The position numbers and the translations under genes are program-made. A stretch of DNA of 64,000 bases from Helicoverpa zea (Eukaryota; Arthropoda; Insecta; Lepidoptera; Noctuidae): contig NC_061455.1 in assembly GCF_022581195.2 (NCBI RefSeq), positions 10,310,189-10,374,188 on the forward strand. The letters run 5' to 3'. Below the pieces are notes generated by a model. That model worked only from the letters and a program-made list of their open reading frames with translations, was not told the origin of the DNA and did no database searches. Shown piece by piece: positions 44,914-57,233 of the stretch; the stretch's first letter is position 1, and each line of letters opens with the position of its first letter.

Positions 44914-45919
44914 TTATTAATTTTACAGCCACTATGCAGCGAAAAATGTATCTCAGAGAACCAGTATGAATTCACAGGAGCCAGATTATGACTTACATAA
45001 AGAAATGTAAAAATAAATGCAAATCTCTTTGATCAATATAGCGATCCTAGTTAAAAATACAGGAACAAATTAATGCACGAATAACTACTTAACTAGCATT
45101 AGCTGGTCAAATAATAAAAATGTTTAGCTTAAACAATTTATTCTGTAAGTAGATAATCCGCCGATTAAAAATGCATAACATAGTTTTAGCAACCAACAAC
45201 TAAATTAAATGTAGCTTTAAAATGTTGCTACATATTAATTTTTATACCTACTGAAAAAAAGTATAAGTTTTCCATTTACACATAGTTTTTTTACAGTGTG
45301 TCTAAATATGGAATTGGATACGAACCTACTGCACATCAGTCTATCCATTTGATTATATAATGCTATTTAGAATCTTCTCTATTGATATATAAATAGATAG
45401 TACATTTATGCGTATACAATACCTACCATTCAGACAGCGATGCAATTACCAAGACAACAGAAAATCACTTAATGACAGAAGCAATTGCTTCCAAATGCCT
45501 CTGAATTCTAGAATATTCGAAGAGAAAGACGAAAACAATTGACTGCGCAAATGAAACTTGAATATGTATCAGAACATGCATATTCAAGCCTGTGACAATA
45601 GCCAATTAAGTAAATAGCTTATGTCAAATAACAGTAGGCAAGTTGAGCTAAATATCAATATCATATTTAGATATGGTTAGCTAATGTTTAATTGATACAA
45701 TTAATTAACAAATTGTTTTGGTAATCATAGGTTTGGTAATATCTATTCGCGTTGTGGGGTATAGATTACATAGAAAACATTATTCAGTTATTTGAATGAT
45801 TTTAATGGTTAAAAGTAATGATTTTATATTCTTCATTCACTTCTGATGTTCTGTTGTCTTATATATAAAAAAAGAGTGAGCATACCACCTGGATATAAGA
45901 CGTGTGCTCTAGCCATCTT
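44914..45919. other. AT-rich stretch, no gene recognised
   Basis: No exon-like or repeat-family signal was found. Confidence 0.5.
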
Positions 45920-46080
45920 ATCTTTCATATTATAAATGGGAAAATAACTTTGTCTGTGTCTCGCTTTGACGCCGGAACTTCTGAATCGATTTATATTACG
46001 AAATAAGTATTTTTTTTTACTCGGTTGCCGAAACTTATTCTCTGAGTACGTGGGTGAAACTGCAGGCAATAGCTATGTTT
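45920..46080 (-). repeat. Diverged copy of the 7285-7481 repeat family
   Basis: On the minus strand it shows the family's 'tgcagtttcacccacgtac' head and the later 'tcgattcagaagttcc' region. Confidence 0.45.
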
Positions 46081-46591
46081 ATTTCATTGGCAAGGTCTTT
46101 CAAAGTACGACATTACTTGAAGAAAATAATTTAAACCTCAAGACAGTCTAGGATTTATAAGTAAAATAGAAACAATTGTTTAATCACCTCCATTAATAAG
46201 TAAGTGCAATTACTCTGTTTTCAGAAAAAAGAAATACGTTGTTTTTTATTTTATTTAAATTTCACTTAAGTCTCATTTTGAACTAATTCATGTCTATCTT
46301 TTTCAAATCATTATAGGTAAGCCCTTGAGAACTTTACTCAGAATGATATACCTACCCCAATACCTAACCAAATCATTTATTTCAATTGAAAACTCAAAAC
46401 TAATACTTAATAGCCTATTCGAATTAAGGATTTCCTCAACAAAACGAAAAAAGGAGCGTAAAAGAGGAAACGGGAAAACAAAAAACATGTAGTTCAATTG
46501 TTCACAATTACCAACATAACAACCAATTACAATTAATTTCTCAACCTTGACCTTATCTGCATATTTGTCCTCAATCTCCGAAATCTTAACA

Positions 46592-46630
46592 AAATTCTGA
46601 TAAGGTAAGGTGGGAACCTTATCAGAATTT
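46592..46630. repeat. Perfect hairpin, 15-bp stem and 9-nt loop
   Basis: Arms 46592-46606 (AAATTCTGATAAGGT) and 46616-46630 are exact reverse complements around loop AAGGTGGGA. It is too short for a miRNA precursor. Confidence 0.8.
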
Positions 46631-47463
46631 ACTATTTCGAAAGGCGAAAACGGTTTCTTACATACGCATAGGGGAACAGACTAAATTCAACTTGTCACAT
46701 GATTATGTCAGTTGAGGAAAATACCATTTATGTCCGGGGAACGTGACTAATAGCGGGACCCCGGGAGCTTTAGATCCGGGACAGATTAGACCTTTTATCC
46801 AGATGTAGAAATGGTTAGTTTTGGGGCAGATGCGTCTTTTTAAATTAGGGGCGTCTAATTGTTGGGTTGGCTACATGACATGTCGAGGTTTTCCTTATTT
46901 TCTATTGTTTGTATACGCTTCCTTTCTTTATCTGCCTAGCCTTTTTGAGTCTAAGCTGAAGCCTGAGTATCAGTGATGCATCAGCTCACCTAAAATTGTT
47001 CCTAAGTACCTGGGCAACTCTATACCCCTAGGTATGACAAGTTGCTTTTTGATTTCTATCCGAAGTGCCTGTTTAAAATGACACAGGGTAACTTGAGAAA
47101 GATTTGCTTAATCTTTATGATCGGTTGACCCATGTGGCTGTTACTTAGTCACGATAGCTCTTGCACAATATACATCCACTTTCTTTATGTTGTACAAACA
47201 AAACCATTTTGATTTTATTTCACAGAATAACATACAAAATATTTTAATGCATATTTAATTCAGCCTCTTTTTACTAGGAAGCACCCTTTTGATTTCAGTT
47301 CACGGTAATTCAATTAAGCAAATTATTAGACATTTTGTCATAAAAGCGAAATTTTTTGGCTTTCGCACAGTTTGATGAATATTCAACGAATAACTTTACA
47401 ATTCGTAGATATAGAACAGAATTACATTGCTGTGTAAAAATACATATTTTATGTATCCTACAT
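46631..47463. other. No gene recognised
   Basis: Slightly less AT-rich than its neighbours between about 46730 and 47100, but without any feature I can name. Confidence 0.45.
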
Positions 47464-47630
47464 AAAATTCAAAAAGTTTGTTTGAATGCGCTATCTCAGG
47501 AACTATTGAGCCGACTTCAGTTTTAGATGGCCCATTTATCAAAGAAGGAATATGCTATGGCATTTACCTTCTTTTCATTTGGCCCATTTATCAAAGAAGG
47601 AATAGGCGAAAGCTATTTACTTAGCTATAC
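47464..47630 (-). repeat. Copy of the 7285-7481 repeat family with an internal 52-bp duplication
   Basis: The 24-bp words at 47529-47552 and 47581-47604 (beginning GGCCCATTTATCAAAG) are identical, showing a local tandem duplication of 52 bp inside the copy. Confidence 0.6.
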
Positions 47631-49640
47631 TATCTACGAACTAAAATCTTTATATAATATGCAATGTAAATAAACATACTCCTTTCCTGTTCAATTTCTG
47701 CATTTCTCAGAATTTCTCCTTAGCCATGACTATCAATAGGTTTAAAGAAAACGTTGGTTGCAACCGTGAAAACTGTATTTCTTAGAACGCTGGTTTTCTA
47801 CTTTAGCGCAGAAGGATAAACTGCTTAATACGTCTGCAATCCTGGTAACCTGAATACAACTCAATGAGCTTTTCTTGGAACTTAAAACTATTGAAGTTTA
47901 AATAAGTTTGTTCATTCTTAATTCTTTATTTACATAGATATTAACATATGTAAAATACATATCAAAAACTATCGTACAAATAACTAAAAAGCGTCAGAAA
48001 ATTCGTCCCATCGCTGTCAACTTCTTTGTCCGAGGTAATAGCCAGCCTTTTGGTCACGAGAAGCGTCAACCAGCCGCTATATAATAAGTTTGTTGATTAA
48101 ATGATAAATACAGACTAATGGGAATATCACATTTTTTTTATCTGATCTAGATAATTTTCTATAAAAACTTTATGGAGACAAGGTAATGAAAGTAGGTCCA
48201 AATGTACCTACAAAGGTTTAAGGAGCGGACATCCATCATAGCCCCTGAAAGGCCTTCATAAATGGATTAGTTTTGACCTCGAAACGCGCAGACTTAATTT
48301 TGAAGCTAAGATTGTTCTGGAAAACTAAAATTACTGACAAATCCCTTGATCCCTGTAGCTTTTACAAGGACTTAGACAGTTGAGGCTTTGTACACGTGTA
48401 CATAACCAAATTGTGTAAAACAGGTATTCCATGGTAGAAGTTCAACTGAAGAGCGGAATTTGTCATGAATGCCAGCATGGAGTCGACATGCATCACCTAC
48501 ATTGCGCATAGACCAAGAGATAGCGACTTCCAGACCTGCGTCGTTTTATAAAGGTTGAGAGAGTGCATCTATACTACAATATTTATGATCCATAGACTAC
48601 TTCTAAGTTTCAATAAGTAAGGGTTGCTTTAGACGGAATATCTTCGAACAAATAAAGCCTTTTTTTATATAATTATCGCAATAAATTAAAAACTAATAAG
48701 TTAAGTAACTAAATGGTAAAAACATTAATCGATTCCAAATAAAATAGTTCATCAAAATCAAATACCTATTATAATGCTATTATATTTTATTTTATAAATA
48801 TTTTATGTTTGATTGAGGCAATAACATTATTACTGTTTTTGTGAAAAAATAAATAATATAAGAAAGCTCTGTAAGTTTATGAATGTAATAACGATATCTG
48901 ACGTTGATTCAAAGCAACTTACCTAGACCCGATCCAGCAATTAGAGCGAGCGGTAAATAAGTCATAAATATTTCAGAAGGCCTAATCTACGTCGAGAAAT
49001 ATGCCCTGCTTTGTTTGGATCCGATAATCAATCAAAGCTAAACTCGTATAGTGTCGAAGTGGTACTCCACTCCCAAAAGGTCCACATATATCGATTCGTC
49101 GAAAGCTCTAAACGCGTGTCCGTTTTAAACTCGACATTTCGAATTAATTTCAGTATATTCGGAATATCGGCAAACCCTATTACGTAGAATGCACGTGTTA
49201 TTTGAGGTGACTCGATATCAAAAGGGATTTCTAGTCATTCAAGCAAACAGGCATGCTTGAGTGACGTACATTATTTTGTCATTGTTCTACGAATGAGTTC
49301 TCGAAAACGTTTAGATCGAATAATAAAATGTATTAAACAGAGATTAGATTATGTATTATCAGTGAATTATATTCTAGAGCCAATTATATTCTATTTGTTA
49401 TAGCAACCTATACAAAACTGAATACTGTACAACATACAGAACATACGGTGCATTTGCCGTAGAGTTGCACGGCAAAACGTTCCGTGTAAGTATAATGTCG
49501 AAATTCGCGTAGATATACATTTGAAATCACTTCATTTGGATCATTCTTTACCACACACATTCCATAAGTGATTAAATAAATCTTCGAGAACGAAGTAAAT
49601 TGATTTGAATAGGATATAACATGCACAAAAAAATGAGAAT
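47631..49640. other. No gene recognised
   Basis: AT-rich sequence without supported coding exons or classed repeats. Confidence 0.45.
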
Positions 49641-49654
49641 AAAAGTCTTGTGTC

Positions 49655-49690
49655 CCACGTTGGGCGCCAGAATTCGGTCACATCACATAA
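49655..49690 (-). other. tRNA-Lys-like primer-binding site, possible LTR remnant
   Basis: On the minus strand 'accgaattc' is followed by TGGCGCCCAACGTGGGAC, which has the form of a tRNA-Lys primer-binding site directly after an LTR end. No gag or pol is attached on the left, and no second LTR was found. Confidence 0.3.
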
Positions 49691-51497
49691 CGGCTATGCC
49701 ATTGTTGGTCTTGTTTTCATTTAAAGGATATAGTTTCCTTTAAAAATCAGGGTTCAGGTGGAATTTCTAGTGTGGGATGAATGACATTCCAGACGTATGG
49801 CATGCTCGTGTTAGTATAGACATTAGCATATCTTGTTGTGCTTAATCAAAGCAGGTATGAATGACACTCGAGCACTGATCTTGTCTCAAGCATTAATGAA
49901 GAGCTTTGTGATTGATAAGATGACAAATGAAGTGGTTTAGTTTGTAGCCAATATGGTCACTATAACAATAAGATTCGATTTGTCCCTGCAAGGAACAGCA
50001 GTAATTATTTATATGTGTGTAAAACCGAGGTCCAAGGTAAGAGTTTATAAAAGGAAAATATCTGAAAGGAACTATGTGTTTTCCTCAAAAAATCCTAACT
50101 ACTTCAGTGGTTCAGTTTTACCATTAAAGAAAAACACACACAAAACAAAAGTAGACACGTTTTAATTTGTTCTGGTTATAAAACTGAATTTCGTGTTCGT
50201 TACGTTGCCCGTAGATGTGACTTGACACATTTCGTACCTGAGAATAAAGTGTGACGAGAATAAAAAGGCATTCTGCAAACTGGTCACGTTCTAGACATTG
50301 CTGACAAGCACAATGAAAATTAAAATACGTAATTGGAAAATGTTTATTTTACAGATTTTTAAGCACGTAACTTTTAAATTTTTAAAAGTTAAAGAAAAGC
50401 GTTTATTTATTTGTGTTTTTTGCAAATAGTACTGAAAATAAATGAAAAATACAGCACTCAGATATGGGCTTTTTGGACGTATCAAAATATAGAAAATAGT
50501 TTTTTGATTTATAAAAAGTTTGAAGTAAAATAAATAAAAACGCTTTTACGCCTCATATGAAAAAAGTAAACATGAAACCAAAAATTTTTCAAGTGGTAGA
50601 GAGACAAATCAATGTGATTTTTTTTCAGCATTATATATAAAAAAAATCGCGGTACATTTGTAAAAGCCTTGTAGTCCTTGGTTGAATTTTGCATTCAACG
50701 CAGAGTTTTCATAGTTAGTACATATAATAACTTTATTATATTTTTATTTCCTAGAGATTCGTAGATATTATTTGCTCTTTCCTTAATCTTTTCATTTAAT
50801 TGCCCATAAGGATCCCATGGGAACCATGTCTCGTACCTTTTGTGATCGGGGCTCAGCTTAATAATTATGATAGATGGGAGACCCTTAAAGGTACAATTTA
50901 TTGTTGGTTTTCGGATTTCCGACTTTTATATAGTAACGACTATGTTTTTTAAATGATGGATATGTTACAAAATAAATCTTAGTGAAGATACTCTTATGCA
51001 GTACTGGTAGCCTAGTAGATGACTATTTCGAACATTTTCATAGACATCAGCAATTTATAAAAAAAAATATGTTTGATCCAAATTAAAGTAAAAATCTTAT
51101 ACAGATAAATTATTTAATTAAAAAAGAAAAATATGATCTATGCAACCCCTTATGTGAAAACTCATTAACATTGTTCTACCAACCAGTAATTACTTTGAAA
51201 CGATCGCGGATTATCTGACTTTTAACGAAATTAATTGAGATCTTCGACGATCGTTGCTTTAATAATTAAGACTCCACTTTACCGCACTTACCACTTAGCG
51301 GGCGATCAAATATTTATGTAAAAATACTTGAGTTGAGTGGCTTTTTAGCGTGAACTGAACATGAGTGACACTGTTAAACAAAGGGGTATTTACACCTCTA
51401 TTGTGTCGTATATAACTACGAAGTTTGTATGGGTTTCATGATGGAGTTTTTATGTTTGTTCCTCTTACATGCAAAAACTTGACATACATATTTTATA
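49691..51497. other. No gene recognised
   Basis: The first 250 bp or so could be LTR remnant if the primer-binding site is real. The rest is AT-rich with only short chance frames. Confidence 0.4.
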
Positions 51498-51683
51498 CTA
51501 GCCGTTTTTCCGCAGTATCACCCGCGTCCCGTGGGAACTGCCCGTACCGGTATAAAATATAGCCTATGTCACTCGGGAAGAGTGTAGCTTGTGACTGTGA
51601 AAATCAGTCCAGTACTATTGGAGCCTTCTGGTTACAAACAAACAAAACAAAAAGTGTTACTTCTTTATTATAAATATTAATAA
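51498..51683 (+). repeat. Copy of the 7285-7481 repeat family
   Basis: It has 'cccgcgtcccgtgggaactg', 'aaatatagcctatgtcac' and an (acaa)n stretch in the same order as the first copy. Confidence 0.6.
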
Positions 51684-51763
51684 GTTTAGATAACAGTATG
51701 TAGTTCCCTCAGGAAGGGAGTGAAGCAGTAAAATATATGTTTGCTTTTATGACTATGTATCTC

Positions 51764-51928
51764 ATGAAACGTATGCAGTATTCAAAATTGTCAGCGTCTG
51801 CGATCATTAGGGTTGATGAGAAGATCAGCGGCTTAAAGGATTTGCACGATCTTAGAGCTCGCTCGAGTTTCCTACAAGAGGAAGACGTATGCATTAATTT
51901 CGACGTATTTTATGACAAGCATAGTTGA
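51764..51928 (+). other. Open frame of unknown status, possibly a decayed exon
   Basis: The frame reads YSKLSASAIIRVDEKISGLK, then DLHDLRARSSFLQEED. The words 'AIIRVD' and 'ISGLKDL' recall the start of a transferrin-type lobe segment, but the expected Cys/Ser pattern does not follow and no strong donor exists (a weak GTATGC after QEED). It may be chance. Confidence 0.15.
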
Positions 51929-53910
51929 ATAATAACGTAGTTTGTGGAGTGATAAGTGATATTAAAATACGTGTGTGGAAATAATGTATTCATTGTAGTG
52001 AAATACCAGATATTGCTGTTGTAATATAAAAAGTTTAAGTAACGCAATGCATTTTTACACTTTTGCTGCAAAAGCATGCATTTTAACGTAGGTGCAACTT
52101 TTAAAATGAAACAAAAAGTTCAAACAAAATTTACTTAAACACGTAGAGTTTCTACAAAAAACTCCACAGTGTTAAGGATTTATCTAAACTAAATGAGATT
52201 TAGGGACAATTTAAACTGTTTGTAGGAAAAACTTTGCACACTTTCACAGTAAGCCGTTAAGCAATTCAACCTTATTTCGTGACGCAAAAACTTAGTCTGG
52301 AAGTTGGAAGCTACTTAATTTTGTGAAAAAAAAGCTGGCAACCCTGTGACGTTTTGATTGTAGGCAACACTGGTTAAACACAGAGTGTTGCCTACTCAGA
52401 AAATTATGGCATGGGAGTGGTTAGCTAAATGCTTGCATATGGTACCGCGCACCTAATTGTTGGCTTACTCAGTAGCTTAATATTATGTATTATGCATGCT
52501 ACTTTATGTAAGTAAACACCATCAGTATTTGTGAAAGGAGAAACTCTTGTAAATTGACAGGATTTTGAATTGAGAACTAACGCTTAGCAATGAGGATTAA
52601 AAAAAAAGGATTAATACACACTTCTTAAAAAATATATTCTGAAATACGAATAATGAAAGTTCATGCAATCAAAGAGACAGTTCACAAAGAGTGAAGAGGA
52701 GATTTTTTAAACGTTAGTAAGTTGAATAGACTACTAATTCAAATATATGCTTACTTAATCAACATAACAGTATTATGTACACAAATGTAATATCCTTCAC
52801 AAATAAATTCGCATGTAAGCACGTACTGCAGTGCATTCTCTTGATTTCTAAATTGTCTGCAATCAGACGTTGAGTACCTAGTTACTTGAAGCGATTCTGA
52901 TTGAATATTGATTCCTAACGATTACATTTTATTTCTCATTAGTCTCTCTTCTTATTATCGATCACTTAAAATTTTATCGACTTCATTAATATCTTCGAGT
53001 AAATGATAAGTGGAGGCTTTTTAATTTGGCTGATTAATTTAAGTCTCTAACGACTCATGACGATAAAAATTATTTTTCAGCTAGCTTGAATATTACTTTA
53101 TTGACTCGGAATATGTTTGTAAGTATCGACAGATTGAATACATTTTTAACGTTAACCATCAATGTCATTTATATTATTTTTGCCACTCACTGTTTCGCAT
53201 GATCTTTGCATTGTTATCCTATTTTGAAGAATGTAATATTTTTATAAATCGAATACGCTATTGAACTCGATGGTGTTCTAATTTCAAATTGTAAAAATGA
53301 ACAGTATTTTTATCTTTTAAATTCCTTGTGATTTTTTTTATAAATTGGGTATTAAAGCAATTAAAAATAATAATATATAAAATCCTCTTTAGGATACAAA
53401 TGCGAAGTAAAGAAAACTTTTTATATAGGTATTTTTACTAAATATATTTGGAATGGCACTAGTTTAGAATATTTTAGGTACAGTTTCACCTAATTTAAAT
53501 TACAAGCAAGCTTGGCCACGTTCGCATACTGTGTCGACGGTAACTGCTTTGTGGACTTTTTACAGCACTAACTTGGACTGTTTTACCGTCTGTTTTCCTA
53601 CGTTGTAGTTACATCGCAAAACCTACTAAGTACTACCTAATCATGAGAAAGTTTTGAATATTTGTGAGTTTGTTTTGACACAAGCTCCTATCATATAACT
53701 GAACACAATATTTTATGTTTGATGTTCTAAAACAGCTTTCAAAACGGCGCTGAGATACTCTTCGATCGATATTGAACATACAAAGCCAACTAATGAATCT
53801 ACTATAATATGCTAAAGATATAATATTAAAATATGCCATTAAGTCATACAAAGGTGATAAGGACCCTTATCCTAATCGATTCACGTTCACACGAGAATAA
53901 TATATAAATC
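51929..53910. other. AT-rich stretch, no gene recognised
   Basis: No feature supported on either strand. Confidence 0.45.
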
Positions 53911-53926
53911 ATACCATTCAGACTTC

Positions 53927-54366
53927 CACACACACACATTCTTTTACAGGTTCTTATTACATCTTATTATTTCTTATTACAGGTGTCGTGGTGGCCTAGT
54001 GGGTAAAGGACCAACCTCTCAAGAATGAGGGCGCGGGTTCGATCCCAGGTCAGGCAAGTACCAATGCAACTTTTCTAAGTTTGTATGTACTTTCTAAGTA
54101 TATCTTAGACATCATTGACTGTGTTTCGGATGGCACGTTAAACTGTAGGTCCCGGCTATCATTGAACATCCTTGACAGTCGTTACGGGTAGTCAGAAGCC
54201 AGTAAGTCTGACACCAGTCTAACCAAGGGGTATCGGGTTGCCCGGGTAACTGGGTTGAGGAGGTCAGATAGGCAGTCGCTTCTTGTAAAGCACTGGTACT
54301 CAGCTGAATCCGGTTAGACTGGAAGCCGACCCCGACATGATTGGGAAAAAGGCTCGGAGGATGATG
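53927..54366 (+). mobile_element. tRNA-derived SINE, family 2, with 55 bp of extra 5' sequence
   Basis: The tRNA-like head starts near 53982 (A box TGGCCTAGTGGG, B box GGTTCGATCCC). The body ends 'ttgggaaaaaggctcggagg' plus (ATG)n, a SINE 3' end frequent in Lepidoptera. The insertion is flanked by the 16-bp repeat ATACCATTCAGACTTC at 53911-53926 and 54367-54382. The left duplication lies 55 bp before the tRNA head, so the inserted unit includes an upstream (CA)n and pyrimidine-rich stretch. Confidence 0.88.
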
Positions 54367-54382
54367 ATACCATTCAGACTTC

Positions 54383-56275
54383 TATTATCAAACGGCCATT
54401 TTTCTCCTCTTTACCAAAAGCCATTATTCAATTATACGTATCACGTTATCATCGTCAAATAATGCTTTTGTCAATAGAAATCTGAACTGATGTAGACAAT
54501 GCCTGGTGATACTAAAATAAGGCAAATGAAAAGTGTATGGGTATCATGTTTCAAAAGAGATGGGGTTGCTTTGACTGTCACAAATATAGGCAAGAGAATG
54601 AAAGAGTATTGCTTCATTGTAGATAGATAGACCTTGTAACACTTTACTTTTATGAAAGTGAAGTATTTAGTCTGCAATTACAGTGACGGAGCGTTTGCGG
54701 GTAATGCAAACATTCTCTTACTACAAAAATGTTAAACATGCGTTCGTCACGTGTTCAAGAATAAATCGTATGCAAAAAAAGCAAGGCAACAGTTGCACTT
54801 GACGCGCCTTTGTCAACACCTAAGCGTTTGTGTTAGAGTAGTGAGCAAAGCACGGTTGTAAATTTCGGTTCAGTTGTTCAAAAAAATTTTTGTTAAATAA
54901 ACATACATATATTTTTTTCATTTAAACTAACAACTTTAATGGACTTTGTAATTTTGTCACGTAAAATCAAAATCATATCACCTTTGACATTTGTGCTCGT
55001 GATCGCTTTTTGTACCATTTGCATAGGCGGTATATTGCTGCATACATTTTGACGTTGATGTTACTAGACTAGTTAAACAAAATTTTAAGCACAAATAATT
55101 TAGATTAAGTCTAAGTTTATTTTGCAAGACGAAATATATGGTTGAATAGTTGAAAACATTCTTAATAACTTTGGAATTTCAAATAACTTAATCGTGCAAG
55201 CTTGTTTCTCTTGGATAAGATTATTTATGTTTTCTCGTAATTAAAAGTTATATTAGTATATTATTATGTTTAACTTTCGTATTAATGAGCAACAAGTCAC
55301 AAAATATATTAAAGCTACATAAGAACTAAACGTCATAAGCAATCGCTTTTTCATTTAGCGCCACACATTAAAATAATCCTTTTCCACATGACAAGACAAT
55401 ATTAATATCAGCGTGAAATCTCTAAGCAGATGCAAGCATATCTAGCATATTTATATAGCCTTTTAAAACAAAATACAACCCATAATCTTGAAATCCATAA
55501 TTTCTTTTTTTATGAAAAAAAAATACATTACGTATTTCTTTTTTTATGGGTTGTTATTTAGTTTTTTCCCTATTCCAAATTCAAATCGAACCTTATTCAA
55601 AAATAATACCCATACTCCCCATAAAAAAAAACAAAACGCCCTAACTTTTTCCTTTTTCCTTCCAAATTCAAATCTGCCACATTCACTAGGAGCCAGGATT
55701 ACACAATATTGAACCTGTAACCTGTGGAGCTCGGCTGTCAGCTTATTGGTCCTAAGGGTATTATTATGGCGAACTGCCGTAAGGGACGGGGGAGATTGAT
55801 TGCAATTAGTGGTTATTAGCGTAATGGCAGGTTGAGGAGAAGAATTCATCTGTATTTACATAGCTTGGTTAGTGAGTAAGGTATTTTTTTTAATATTAGT
55901 AGTTTTTTTTCCCTTTAGGTGTTAGATTTTAAAAAATATATCTTCGGGGGTGTTCCTCACAAATAAAATATAAACCTTTTTATCCCCCAAAAGAGATCAA
56001 AAATATTACAAATGGTAGCGCATAAGTTTGCTCATAAGTGAAGACGTTCAGAAAATCTTTTTCGGCGTTAAGTACGAATAAATACTACTTATACATTCTT
56101 TATAACAGTAACGTTAGAAGAAAATATAATACTCGAGCATAACATAAATCCAATTTTCAGACTACTTCACAAGCTTGCTTTGTCTAAACAAGTTATGATC
56201 AAGAATGTTCACTTTGCCTTGAAGAACAAACTATGAAGTCTTAGCGAAGTTTGTGTGATACAGCTTCGCGAGATA
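54383..56275. other. AT-rich stretch, no gene recognised
   Basis: Short frames only; none resembles a known domain. Confidence 0.45.
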
Positions 56276-56764
56276 TTAATGGTACATTACCGTAACATGC
56301 GCCTGTCGTCGACGTGTTCGGCTGATGCACGTGAGTGAAACGCCTATGAAAAAAGTCAAAACAATGAACCTTTTGAAATATGTGATAGATACGTGTAGTC
56401 TGTGGTAGTAGAAGACGTGGTCAATTGTGAGTATAGATCGCACATAGTAGGTAAGTTTCTTTAATGCGGCCAAATATATCCCCAATATTATCATCAGAAA
56501 TACATAAATTAAGCTTTTGGTCAAACTTGACTTTTCATTGAAAATAATGAAATATAGGAGACCTATACCTAAGGAGAAGAAGCTGACAAATAAGTATAAA
56601 GACATTCTGCTGACGATAGCCGCGTGCTTCTGACGCATGCGGCAGATCGCAGCCGTCCATAATATGTGTCGGAAATACACCTTAAAACAGTGAAGCTTAT
56701 TATGTTCGTTTCTGGGGCACTTGGTGGCATTTGATCCATTTTCCAGTGTCACTGGTAATTGCAA
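56276..56764 (-). other. Open frame with three predicted membrane segments, unknown
   Basis: A 162-codon minus-strand frame. It has three hydrophobic stretches: MSLYLFVSFFSLGIGLLYFI, SLIYVFLMIILGIYLAAL and FIVLTFFIGVSLTCI, with charged loops between. The frame opens on a non-ATG codon, so it would have to be an internal exon; GTAATG near its end could be a donor. The layout would suit part of a multi-pass receptor (insect gustatory receptors look like this), but no diagnostic motif is visible. It may be non-coding. Confidence 0.3.
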
Positions 56765-56952
56765 TCACTGTTTATTGTGATATTCTAGGATGTGCTCATT
56801 CTCTGACAGTGGTAATTAGATTGAGAATGCTTTGTTTGAGCGGTACTAGTGAATGGTGGCAAATTGAATTTATTTATCAAAGGTATACATAGAATCTATG
56901 GAAAGTAGGAATTTGATATATAAAATAGGATATATGGATGTAGGAGGTATAT

Positions 56953-57183
56953 TATAGTTCGGCCATTCAGAGAATGCGTTCCTGACACGTCGCGATTGAA
57001 CTGACGACGTAACTACATTCATTGATTATTGATATAATAATGTTGTTTTAATGCTCCTCAATTGTTAAAACGGTAAACAACCAGCAAAAATATTTTTATC
57101 GTAACTGCAACGCCATTGCAAAGTTACGTCGTCAGTTCAATCGCGACGTGTCAGGAACGCATTCTCTGAATGGCCGAACTATA
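56953..57183. mobile_element. 231-bp MITE with perfect 62-bp terminal inverted repeats
   Basis: The segment 56953-57014 is the exact reverse complement of 57122-57183; the ends read TATAGTTCGGCCATTCAGAG. The middle (107 bp) is AT-rich and has no coding potential. The target-site duplication is ambiguous because the outermost bases are TATA on both sides. The superfamily cannot be set from this. Confidence 0.88.
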
Positions 57184-57233
57184 CCTGATTAGGTTTTTAG
57201 CAAGCAGTGAATGTCCGCGCTTTCACAGTTTAA

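Noticed and set aside
53982..54056. tRNA gene
   Set aside because: Head of SINE family 2, enclosed by a 16-bp TSD with a 3' (ATG)n tail.
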